From an uncultured Acinetobacter sp. (GTDB lineage Bacteria; Pseudomonadota; Gammaproteobacteria; Pseudomonadales; Moraxellaceae), in the NCBI GenBank assembly GCA_900766635.1, contig CAAFWA010000259.1:1-5838 (forward strand): 5,838 nucleotides of DNA. The letters are read 5' to 3'. Both the position numbers and the translations under genes were made by a program. Below are positions 1 through 5,838 of the stretch, one piece after another (the first letter of the stretch is position 1; each line of letters begins with the position of its first letter). The notes beneath the pieces are model-generated. The model made no database searches and was not told the DNA's origin. It worked only from the letters and a program-made list of their open reading frames with translations.

Positions 1-180
1 AACCATGCTTAAAGCAAGTTTTAAGTGATGTTTCTAAGCTGCCTATACGGCAGTGAACAGGTGAAAACACAGTCTTGGTGGCAGCTAATGATTTCTAAGC
101 TGCCTATACGGCAGTGAACACCTTGCCGCCGAATGCGCTGAGGTAAAGAGTATTTCTAAGCTGCCTATACGGCAGTGAAC
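1..180 (-). CRISPR. Type I-F CRISPR array, leader-proximal end (partial)
   Basis: Three identical 28-nt repeats lie at 31-58, 92-119 and 153-180. They enclose two full spacers (59-91 and 120-152), and 1-30 is the start of a third spacer cut by the window edge. Read on the minus strand, each repeat contains the stem CTGCC, loop GTATA and stem GGCAG, followed by the 8-nt tail CTTAGAAA. This is the layout of type I-F repeats, where Cas6f (Csy4) cuts at the 3' base of the hairpin and leaves that tail as the crRNA 5' handle. This orientation puts the leader to the right and the older spacers to the left. No degenerate terminal repeat is seen, so the array should continue left. The period is 61 nt, one more than the usual 28+32 of type I-F, and an A follows all three repeats on the plus strand (59, 120, 181). 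The true unit may therefore be a 29-nt repeat with 32-nt spacers. No cas genes are in the window. Confidence 0.96.
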
Positions 181-434
181 AGTAAGATTATGCCATCAAT
201 CAGTTCAATAACAAAGACTTAAGATTAAAATCTACAAAACACCAAAGTTTTAAGTTAATTATCTAAGTCATTGATTTTAATAAGTTGTTAAAGAGTAGAA
301 AAATATTAGGCTATTTTTAAAGCAGTCTAGCGAATTTAATAAGGTCATTTCAAGCGCTTCTTAAAGTCATAAAGTTTTACTGATCTATATGTTCATTATC
401 TTATTCATAATCATAAAACTGTGCCTTAAATATA
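181..434 (-). promoter_or_regulatory. AT-rich CRISPR leader, no gene seen
   Basis: This roughly 250-nt stretch holds no credible coding region and is far more AT-rich than the flanking operon. It lies on the side of the array from which a type I-F repeat in this orientation is transcribed, so it is the expected leader, the site of spacer acquisition and of the pre-crRNA promoter. One sigma70-like candidate on the minus strand is TTGAAA (348-353) with TAGACT (324-329), spaced 18 nt, which would start transcription near 317 and give a leader RNA of about 135 nt. A second, TTGTTA (209-214) with CATAAT (187-192), spaced 16 nt, would start at the edge of the first repeat, which is less likely. Both have imperfect -10 boxes. 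Leader identity is well supported by position and composition; the exact promoter is not. Confidence 0.7.
194..206 (+). promoter_or_regulatory. Candidate IHF binding site in the CRISPR leader
   Basis: The sequence CATCAATCAGTTC matches the IHF consensus WATCAANNNNTTR at all core positions (ATCAA and TT) and misses only the outermost base on each side. It begins 13 nt from the first repeat (ending at 180). IHF bends type I-F leaders to guide Cas1-Cas2/3 integration in studied systems, and leader-proximal IHF sites are expected there. One near-consensus match in AT-rich DNA can arise by chance, so this is a candidate resting mainly on its position. Confidence 0.4.
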
Positions 435-463
435 AAAATGAGCTATATCCCATAGCTCATTTT
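435..463 (-). terminator. Rho-independent terminator of the phosphonate operon
   Basis: A perfect 12-bp inverted repeat (435-446 and 452-463; arms AAAATGAGCTAT and ATAGCTCATTTT) encloses a 5-nt loop. On the minus strand the stem runs directly into a T-rich tail (TTTTTATATTT, counting the stem end). On the plus strand the stem is followed by only a short T run and then GTC. The hairpin is therefore best read as the terminator for leftward transcription. It begins 57 nt past the phnX stop codon. It lies between the operon and the CRISPR leader, which are read in the same direction, and so should keep operon transcripts out of the array. Confidence 0.88.
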
Positions 464-476
464 GTCTTACACCAAG

Positions 477-510
477 AGAGATTAAGTGCTTATACACACT
501 CAATATCTCT
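477..510 (-). other. Imperfect hairpin in the phnX 3' untranslated region
   Basis: In the minus-strand RNA, AGAGAT and ATCTCT form an outer stem, and TGAGUG with CACUUA forms an inner stem containing one G-U pair. A 2-nt bulge separates them and the loop is 8 nt. The wobble pair becomes an A-C mismatch on the plus strand, so the structure fits the operon transcript better than the opposite strand. It begins 10 nt after the phnX stop and is not followed by a T tract, so it is not itself a typical terminator. A role in 3'-end stability is possible but only inferred. Confidence 0.35.
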
Positions 511-520
511 TAAAAATTAC

Positions 521-1330
521 TTAAGGTTTATCGCCTTGTTTTAAACGCTGTTCAATTTGCTCAAGTACAGCAGGCAAATCAGCAATGGTATCAATAATAT
601 AATGTGCACCACCAGCTTGCATTTTGCTATAGGCTTTGGCTTTTAATGCCGCTTGTTCTTCATTACTCAGATTTTGCCATTCTGGGTACGACATACCTAC
701 TTCATTGCCACTCACCGCTAAACCTACTGTCCAACAGCCTGCATTTAAGCCTTCTTCAATGCCCACCACCGTGTCATCCACTTTCACTACGCTTTTAATA
801 TCTGCCACACCCAATTGCATCAGGTTTTTCCATAACATATCTGGATATGGACGACCACGGGTAACATCCGTTGCCGTTACAATACAATCCGGTACATAAC
901 CTTGTTGTGCCGCTTTTTCAATCAGCTCAGGCATCATCATGCTGGCATAACCAGTATTACTGCCAATTTTGATGTCACGCGCACGTAAATATTGAAAAGT
1001 CTCCACTGCACCCGGAATTAAATCTGAACATTGTGGAATAGCTTTGAGTTGATAAGGAATAAAATCCTGATACAAACGGTCAATATCTGTATCAGTCGCA
1101 GCTTGCCCATGCACCGCTTGCCATGCCTTAGCAATACGTGGCATGTTTAATAATGCAGCAATATGGTCACGTTTTTCTAATCCCATTGGCGCACGAGCTT
1201 CACTGACTTCAATTTCAACGCCTTGATCTAAAAATAAACGTTGAAACGCTAAAATGGGCGCACAAGAACCAAAATCTACGGTGGTACCTGCCCAATCAAA
1301 AACAATAGCTTTAATTGCTGATGTATTCAT
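521..1330 (-). CDS. phnX: Phosphonoacetaldehyde hydrolase (phosphonatase) PhnX
   Basis: This cytoplasmic HAD-superfamily enzyme splits the C-P bond of phosphonoacetaldehyde to give acetaldehyde and phosphate, the last step of hydrolytic AEP breakdown. From the chosen ATG the protein has 269 residues, typical of the family. The signature DWAGTTVD places the nucleophile Asp at residue 12, and PMGLEKRDH places the Schiff-base Lys at 53, the numbers known from the Bacillus cereus enzyme. Thr126 (GSNTGY), Arg160 (RGRPYP) and Asp186 (VDDTV) also line up. The helical cap domain covers roughly residues 20-100. A start at 1348 would add six residues, but the ATG at 1330 has an AAGAG Shine-Dalgarno sequence 7 nt upstream and gives the canonical numbering. 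It is the last gene of the operon, 45 nt after phnW, and is followed by a terminator. Product identity is very secure. Confidence 0.96.
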   Translation of the reverse strand: MNTSAIKAIVFDWAGTTVDFGSCAPILAFQRLFLDQGVEIEVSEARAPMGLEKRDHIAALLNMPRIAKAWQAVHGQAATDTDIDRLYQDFIPYQLKAIPQCSDLIPGAVETFQYLRARDIKIGSNTGYASMMMPELIEKAAQQGYVPDCIVTATDVTRGRPYPDMLWKNLMQLGVADIKSVVKVDDTVVGIEEGLNAGCWTVGLAVSGNEVGMSYPEWQNLSNEEQAALKAKAYSKMQAGGAHYIIDTIADLPAVLEQIEQRLKQGDKP

Positions 1331-1337
1331 GCTGTTT

Positions 1338-1342
1338 CTCTT
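1338..1342 (-). promoter_or_regulatory. Ribosome binding site deciding the phnX start
   Basis: AAGAG on the minus strand sits 7 nt before the ATG at 1328-1330. The alternative in-frame ATG at 1346-1348 lies upstream of this site and has no purine-rich element in front of it. The downstream ATG is therefore preferred. Confidence 0.6.
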
Positions 1343-1375
1343 TTTCATTCAATAGGGATATTAGGAATATAAGGC

Positions 1376-2488
1376 TTAAATATTGGCACGATAGCGTGCA
1401 ACGGCTTGTAATAGGCGTTCAATATCCTCAAGATAAACTTCGCCAATATTGCCAATACGGAAGCAGGCTAAATCGCTAATTTTTCCTGGATAAATCACAA
1501 AGCCTGTGCTTTTTAGATGCTGATAAAATGCCTGAAAACTAAAATCATCTTCAGGGTATAAAAAGGTAGTAATAATTGGCGATTGATATTGGTTTTGTGC
1601 AATGACGCATTTAAACCCTAATGCCTGCATCCCTTGGGCTAAAGTCTGTTGACTAGTTAAATAACGTTGGTGACGCGCACTTACCCCACCCTCTTGTTGT
1701 AATTCCAATAAAGCATGGTGAAATGCATGCACGACATGCGTCGGTGAAGTAAAGCGCCACTTACCTTGTTGTTGTTCCATGGTGAACCACTGATCATACA
1801 GATCAAGGCTCACTGAACGTGCTTGTCCCTGACATTGTTCCAATTCTTCACGTTTGGCAATCACAAAACCAAAACCTGGCACACCCTGAATACACTTATT
1901 GGCACTCGAGATTAAAAAATCAATCTTACATTCGGCCACATCCAGTGGAACACCACCAAATGAACTCATGCCATCGACAATCCAAACTTTATTGTGCGCT
2001 TTGACTAATGCACCAATCTCTTGAATTGGATTGAGCATGCCTGTCGTGGTTTCACAATGTACACATGCCACATGGGTAATCTGCGTATCAGATAACACTT
2101 GCGCAATCTCGTCGAGCTCAGGCACTTGAGTTTCAGGATAAGCCAACTCGACTACATTAAGTTTTAAGCACTTGGCCATTTGGACCATACGTGCACCATA
2201 GGCACCGTTATTAATAATTAAAATTTTGCCCGATTCAGGTACACAGGTCCCCAACACAGCCTCTACTGAAAAACTCCCACTGCCTTGCATTAACACTGCG
2301 GTATAGTCATCGACCTGTGTCGTCGCCAAGGCCACAAGACGTTGGCGAATATCTTGCACCAATTGATTATATTCTTGATCCCATGTACACCAATCACGTT
2401 GCATGGCTTGACGTACACCTTGTGAAGTCGACAAAGGCCCAGGGGTCAGTAATAAGTATGGATTGTCGAGTTCAAGTTTTGCATTCAT
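1376..2488 (-). CDS. phnW: 2-aminoethylphosphonate:pyruvate aminotransferase PhnW
   Basis: This PLP-dependent class V (fold type I) aminotransferase converts 2-aminoethylphosphonate and pyruvate to phosphonoacetaldehyde and alanine, supplying PhnX. The 370-residue protein has the family N-terminus [12 protein letters not shown] at about 11-22, a Gly/Ser-rich PLP phosphate loop ([10 protein letters not shown], about 68-77), the cofactor-ring Asp172 in [11 protein letters not shown], the Schiff-base Lys198 in [12 protein letters not shown] and the substrate-carboxylate Arg344 in FRIGNIG. These correspond, with an offset of four, to Asp168, Lys194 and Arg340 of the Salmonella enzyme. The frame is open to 2542, but the ATG at 2488 has AAGGA 10 nt upstream and gives the normal family start; the longer version would overlap the preceding gene and add 18 residues foreign to the family. 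It starts 17 nt after the FAD oxidoreductase stop and ends 45 nt before phnX. No key residue is missing. Confidence 0.96.
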   Translation of the reverse strand: MNAKLELDNPYLLLTPGPLSTSQGVRQAMQRDWCTWDQEYNQLVQDIRQRLVALATTQVDDYTAVLMQGSGSFSVEAVLGTCVPESGKILIINNGAYGARMVQMAKCLKLNVVELAYPETQVPELDEIAQVLSDTQITHVACVHCETTTGMLNPIQEIGALVKAHNKVWIVDGMSSFGGVPLDVAECKIDFLISSANKCIQGVPGFGFVIAKREELEQCQGQARSVSLDLYDQWFTMEQQQGKWRFTSPTHVVHAFHHALLELQQEGGVSARHQRYLTSQQTLAQGMQALGFKCVIAQNQYQSPIITTFLYPEDDFSFQAFYQHLKSTGFVIYPGKISDLACFRIGNIGEVYLEDIERLLQAVARYRANI

Positions 2489-2498
2489 GATGTGTGAT

Positions 2499-2503
2499 TC
2501 CTT
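2499..2503 (-). promoter_or_regulatory. Ribosome binding site of phnW
   Basis: AAGGA on the minus strand lies 10 nt before the ATG at 2486-2488, in the 17-nt gap after the oxidoreductase gene. It decides against the 18-residue longer reading of phnW that begins at 2542. Confidence 0.7.
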
Positions 2504-2505
2504 AA

Positions 2506-3654
2506 TTAAAAAATATGCTGTTGTAATTGATATTTCATCCAACCTGGCCCTGTGGTCATGCCTTTGCCCGCAATCGCATTCGCTAAATACACATTGGCTT
2601 CAACTTCTAAGAAACATGCTAACTCTTCAGGATGAGATAAATACTGGCCTTGCCAACGTTTGATCAAAGGTGGCAACTCAAAGCCAAGTTGCTCGGCACA
2701 ATAACGTTGGATAAATTCATAGGTCTGTTCTTGCTGCTCAAATAATGCCGCTTCATTTAAAGCCGTATATTCATGTGTATCGCCGACAATAATTTGTCCA
2801 AGATGGTTTTGTTTGAGTAACACATGAATACCGTAGCGTTTGACCATCTCATCTTGTGGCTCAGCCAATAAGTCTGCATAGCTTGGACAAATCGAAAATC
2901 CTGGATAACGCGCAATTGATAACCCTGAGTAAATCGCAGCATTGAGTTGATATGGCACAGCTTCTGTCAGTGCCATATTGAGATGACAGCGTTGCACACC
3001 CAATTGCTGCAATGCCTGCGGATAAAGAATCTCTGTGGTTGCCCCATGACAAATGAGTAATTTTTTCGCAGTAAAACACTCACCTGTCGCCAATTGAATC
3101 TGAGTGAGCCCCTCAGAGGCATTTGCTTTGACCACACAGGCATTTGTGTAAACCTCTACACCGATCTGTTGGGCATAGGCCATAAGACGTAAGGCAGCTT
3201 GGTCGGGTTCTAAGCTGTATTCATCCTCTAAGGTTAAGGCACCCTGTAATGCTGCATCTGCATTTAAATATGGGTAACGAGCCAACAAGGTTTCAGGATC
3301 TAAATATTGAGCATGAATATTGTAAGTTGCAGCTTGTTGTTCAAACTCATCTAGAACCTTGGCTTGCAAAGCCGTGGTGGCCAAATACAATCCGGTACGT
3401 TTAGAAAAGGAAATCTCCATTTCCTTTTGAACGCTTTGGTAAAACTCCAAACTATCTTTGGCATAAATATGCCAACAATCATCAGGACGACTTAAAGTTG
3501 CACTGCCTAAGATGCCAAAATTACGGCGTGTTGCACCCACTGGCACGGCATCTTTTTCAAACAGCTTGACGCTTAAACCTTGTTGTTTGGCTTGAATGGC
3601 AGCAGAAAGGCCTAAAATCCCCCCGCCGACAATGTGTAAATCGGTCATGATCAT
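2506..3654 (-). CDS. FAD-dependent oxidoreductase, probable aminophosphonate oxidase
   Basis: This is a DAO-type (glycine oxidase/sarcosine oxidase-like) flavoprotein of 382 residues from the chosen ATG. The N-terminal Rossmann motif [13 protein letters not shown] (about 7-19) is followed by an acidic ribose-binding Glu in LFEKD (about 33) and by GATRRNFG (about 40-47), a pattern typical of the TIGR03364-like clade found beside phosphonate genes. Near the C-terminus, [11 protein letters not shown] (about 361-371) is the usual second FAD-binding segment. There is no signal peptide, so it is cytoplasmic. Enzymes of this kind from phosphonate operons have been reported to oxidise N-methyl-AEP, and some plain AEP, directly to phosphonoacetaldehyde. 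Its place between the transporter and phnW fits that role, but the substrate is inferred. The frame is open to a TTG at 3669. ATG at 3654 or 3648 is more likely, and neither has a strong Shine-Dalgarno sequence, so the start is uncertain by a few codons. Confidence 0.85.
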   Translation of the reverse strand: MIMTDLHIVGGGILGLSAAIQAKQQGLSVKLFEKDAVPVGATRRNFGILGSATLSRPDDCWHIYAKDSLEFYQSVQKEMEISFSKRTGLYLATTALQAKVLDEFEQQAATYNIHAQYLDPETLLARYPYLNADAALQGALTLEDEYSLEPDQAALRLMAYAQQIGVEVYTNACVVKANASEGLTQIQLATGECFTAKKLLICHGATTEILYPQALQQLGVQRCHLNMALTEAVPYQLNAAIYSGLSIARYPGFSICPSYADLLAEPQDEMVKRYGIHVLLKQNHLGQIIVGDTHEYTALNEAALFEQQEQTYEFIQRYCAEQLGFELPPLIKRWQGQYLSHPEELACFLEVEANVYLANAIAGKGMTTGPGWMKYQLQQHIF

Positions 3655-3697
3655 GTTTTCTAACTTCAATAAATCGATATAAAAATCTTGGTTGTTT

Positions 3698-5410
3698 TTA
3701 TGCAGAACGATGTTGACGCCAACGCTTGGTACGCTTGAGATAGCGCTGACTTAATGCCCAGTGGAGGAACTTCACCACACATGATGTCAATAAAATCACC
3801 ACACTTAAGGCCACAGCAGAAACAGTGTCTCCTGCATCATCCATATTTAAAATATCAACAGCCGCTAAACTGGTTTCTGGTGAGTATAAGAAAATGGCTG
3901 CTGATACCGTGGTCATGGCATTGACAAACAAATAAACCCAAACCTCACCCAAAGCAGGTAACATAATGGGAATGTAAACTTGAGATAATAGTTTGAAACG
4001 CGATGCCCCTAAGGTCTGTGCGGCATGATCAAGTTGCTGCGGAATCTGTTGCATACTTTGCGTTAACGTTAAATGCGGTACTGTGTAGTAGTGCATTAAC
4101 GTGGAGATCACGAGCAAAGTCATCGTGCCATACAGCATCGCTAACGGATTGGCTGGATGGTTAAAAAATAGAATATACGCGATACCTAACACCAAGCCCG
4201 GAATCGCCAGCGGCAATAAAGCCAACATACGCACATACTGCTTTAACTGGTTTGAGGTATTGAGGCGTTCAAGTGCCCATACGGTAGTAAAAATTAAAGC
4301 TGTACCGACTACGCTGGTCCAAAATGCCAGTTGTAACGAGTTCCAATAGCTGTTCCAGCCACCGTTAACATATTCAAAACGATAGTGATTTAAGGTCAAA
4401 GACAAATCATACGGCCAATAGCGGATTAAAGAGGCTAAGATCGCAGTCACTAAAATTAAGACAATACTGCCGGCAACTACACTACAAAAGCCCAATAAAC
4501 ATTTATCCAAAATTGGATGCGCTGGCATCTGATACGGCTCAGCCATATTTTGCTGACGACGTTGTTGACGACGGGCTTGGAAACGGTCAATAAAAAAAGC
4601 AAATAACGCGGGACACAGCAGTAAAATGGAGATGACTGCGCCCATGTTAAGATTTTGTTGTCCAATAATTTGCTTATAGACATCCAATGCCATCATATTA
4701 AATGAGCCACCAATCACCTTTGGGATACCAAAATCTGTAACCACATAGGTAAACGCAACTAAACATGCACTAACCAAGCCATATTGAATGGCAGGACGAG
4801 TCACATACCAATGTGTTTGTAGCGTGTTTTTGCCCAAGGTTTGCGAGGCTTCAATGAGACGGCGATCGACTTGACGAAATGCACCGAGCATCAAAATAAA
4901 GATGGCTGGAAATAGCCAAAAACAATAACTGATTAAAATACCGATTGGGCCATAAATACTGATGTCACCTAAGACATCTTTAAATACCCCTTGTTGACCA
5001 AATAAATATACCAAGGCCAAAGCGGGTAAAATTGACGGTGCCAAAATGGGTAAAAAAGCGATCGCTTTAAACCATGCTTTGCCCGGCATTTGTGTGTTGT
5101 TAATGGCAAAGGCATACAGACCCGCCACAGGCACAGTAATCAAAATTGCTAAAACTGCGATCCATATAGAGTGACCAATCGAAGACATTAACGCAGGATT
5201 GGCAAAGTAGGTGCTAAAATTGTCCCATCCTACAAAATTGCCATCCGCATCTAAAAAAGCACTTCGAAAGAGTAAAACCAAAGGTACAAACAAGCAGAGA
5301 CTCAACAATGTTGCCACAGTTGCGAGCAAGGCATTCGCACGTAAAGAAGCATGAGGGCGTTTATACATGCCACTTTTTAAAATTGCAGCGGCGGTGCTTG
5401 AATTTAACAT
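3698..5410 (-). CDS. phnU: Fused two-domain ABC permease for 2-aminoethylphosphonate (PhnU type)
   Basis: This 570-residue inner-membrane protein would form the channel of a binding-protein-dependent ABC importer. It joins two BPD_transp_1 permease domains in one chain, like FbpB/ThiP and the PhnU2 (TIGR03262) permeases of AEP transporters. About twelve hydrophobic segments are visible, six per half (near 28-49, 80-104, 116-137, 152-178, 209-227, 258-275; then 306-330, 357-379, 395-415, 427-446, 487-507, 531-550). Each half ends its cytoplasmic loop with an EAA-type motif that contacts the ATPase: EASQTLGKN (about 187-195) and HAAQTLGAS (about 462-470). A basic, Gln-rich linker (about 278-290) separates the halves. 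The ATG overlaps the stop of the upstream ATPase by 7 nt, which suggests translational coupling and supports this start over the Met at residue 15 (5368). Substrate is assigned from the adjacent phnWX genes; iron or thiamine relatives share the fold. Confidence 0.88.
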   Translation of the reverse strand: MLNSSTAAAILKSGMYKRPHASLRANALLATVATLLSLCLFVPLVLLFRSAFLDADGNFVGWDNFSTYFANPALMSSIGHSIWIAVLAILITVPVAGLYAFAINNTQMPGKAWFKAIAFLPILAPSILPALALVYLFGQQGVFKDVLGDISIYGPIGILISYCFWLFPAIFILMLGAFRQVDRRLIEASQTLGKNTLQTHWYVTRPAIQYGLVSACLVAFTYVVTDFGIPKVIGGSFNMMALDVYKQIIGQQNLNMGAVISILLLCPALFAFFIDRFQARRQQRRQQNMAEPYQMPAHPILDKCLLGFCSVVAGSIVLILVTAILASLIRYWPYDLSLTLNHYRFEYVNGGWNSYWNSLQLAFWTSVVGTALIFTTVWALERLNTSNQLKQYVRMLALLPLAIPGLVLGIAYILFFNHPANPLAMLYGTMTLLVISTLMHYYTVPHLTLTQSMQQIPQQLDHAAQTLGASRFKLLSQVYIPIMLPALGEVWVYLFVNAMTTVSAAIFLYSPETSLAAVDILNMDDAGDTVSAVALSVVILLTSCVVKFLHWALSQRYLKRTKRWRQHRSA

Positions 5411-5838
5411 CTGACACGCCCCGCTTCATCAAACAGATATAAATGCTGCGAGGCAACGCTTAACCACATCGCATCATTCAACTGCAGCGTGTTTTGATGC
5501 TCAATGTCCACTTGCAAATCAATAGTTTGAGCATTTTTAGCCAACATCTGACAAAAAATACGTTTTTTTGCCCCTAAAAATTCAGTATGCATAGGCCGTA
5601 CCTGAATCACTAGACCTTGTACATCAACAGGACATGTTGTACTTAATACTGCATTTTCAGGTCGAAAGCCGATTTCAAACGCTGTCCCTGTCGGTAGACG
5701 ATGTGGATGGTTTAAAACTGTTTCACTAGCATGTAGCATTAGGGCTTGATGTGCACAGACATCGCCACCAAGAAAATTCATATTGCCAATAAATGCAGCC
5801 ACAAAGCGGGTTTGCGGTGCATAGTAAATATTATGTGG
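5404..5838 (-). CDS. phnT: ABC transporter ATP-binding protein, C-terminal part (PhnT type, partial)
   Basis: The frame is open to the window edge, so the N-terminal nucleotide-binding domain (Walker A, signature, Walker B) lies outside and 144 residues remain. The visible part begins with the segment typical of the end of MalK/PotA-like ATPases (YYAPQTRFVAAFIGNMNFL). A C-terminal TOBE-type regulatory domain follows, with FEIGFRPENAVL (about 55-66), VRPMHTEFLGAKKRI (about 88-102) and a last strand ending HLYLFDEAGRV. It should energise the permease encoded next, with which it overlaps by 7 nt. A GTG at 5802 could be mistaken for a start, but the residues before it belong to the conserved family sequence, so it is internal. 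The AEP assignment rests on operon context. Confidence 0.88.
   Translation of the reverse strand, partial: PHNIYYAPQTRFVAAFIGNMNFLGGDVCAHQALMLHASETVLNHPHRLPTGTAFEIGFRPENAVLSTTCPVDVQGLVIQVRPMHTEFLGAKKRIFCQMLAKNAQTIDLQVDIEHQNTLQLNDAMWLSVASQHLYLFDEAGRVRC

Noticed and set aside
16..255. An 11-nt match (AAGTTTTAAGT) between the partial spacer (16-26) and the leader (245-255), suggesting self-targeting
   Set aside because: The match is short and made almost only of A and T in AT-rich DNA, far below a functional protospacer, so chance is the simplest explanation.
352..359. AAGCGCTT palindrome in the leader as an operator
   Set aside because: It is only 8 bp, does not extend further and has no second copy nearby.
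755..778. PhnX has Gly where the Bacillus enzyme has Asp190
   Set aside because: As far as I recall, proteobacterial PhnX proteins commonly carry a VDD..xGI pattern here, so this looks like a lineage difference rather than a broken active site.
604..899. Plus-strand open frames of 64 and 87 codons opposite phnX
   Set aside because: They lie wholly antisense to a gene with intact catalytic motifs, show no recognisable domain, and overlap each other in different frames.
2489..2542. An 18-residue N-terminal extension of PhnW
   Set aside because: The extension overlaps the end of the preceding gene. A good AAGGA site precedes the internal ATG at 2488, which matches the family start.
4101..4349. 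Plus-strand open frame of 82 codons inside the permease gene
   Set aside because: It is antisense to the second permease domain, has no family resemblance, and is explained as a shadow frame of membrane-protein coding sequence.
5404..5802. A complete small gene starting at a GTG at 5802
   Set aside because: The same frame continues to the window edge with residues conserved in MalK/PotA-like ATPases, so this is the tail of a longer gene.

Overview
The window reads as Gammaproteobacterial chromosome, most likely Acinetobacter or a close Moraxellaceae relative. The reasons are moderately AT-rich coding DNA, codon use rich in AT-ending codons, a type I-F CRISPR repeat of the GTTCACTGCC...TTAGAAA kind, and a phosphonate gene set of the proteobacterial PhnSTU/PhnW/PhnX type. 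The genus is an inference; no rRNA or marker gene is present.

Positions 1-180 are the leader end of a type I-F CRISPR array: three identical 28-nt repeats, two complete spacers and 30 nt of a third. By repeat orientation the array is transcribed on the minus strand and continues beyond the left edge. Positions 181 to about 434 hold no gene and form a strongly AT-rich leader, with a candidate IHF site and candidate promoters. No cas gene is in the window.

Positions 435-463 are a strong rho-independent terminator for minus-strand transcription, preceded in the transcript by a second hairpin (477-510). These close the operon that fills the rest of the window.

Positions 521-5838 are one tightly packed minus-strand operon. 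In transcription order it holds the C-terminal part of a PhnT-type ABC ATPase (cut by the right edge), a fused two-domain ABC permease of the PhnU type, a DAO-family FAD-dependent oxidoreductase, PhnW (2-aminoethylphosphonate:pyruvate transaminase) and PhnX (phosphonoacetaldehyde hydrolase). The first two genes overlap by 7 nt and the later gaps are 43, 17 and 45 nt, with no internal terminator seen.

Together the genes would import 2-aminoethylphosphonate (AEP) or a close relative and convert it to phosphonoacetaldehyde, either by transamination (PhnW) or, for N-methylated or similar substrates, by oxidation (the FAD enzyme). PhnX would then split phosphonoacetaldehyde into acetaldehyde and phosphate. 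The substrate-binding protein, any regulator and the operon promoter probably lie beyond the right edge.

Most of the window is recognisable biology. The points most worth a second look are the FAD oxidoreductase as a second entry into the pathway, the 61-nt CRISPR period (60 is usual for type I-F), and the leader end of an array sitting behind a metabolic operon with no cas genes on that side.
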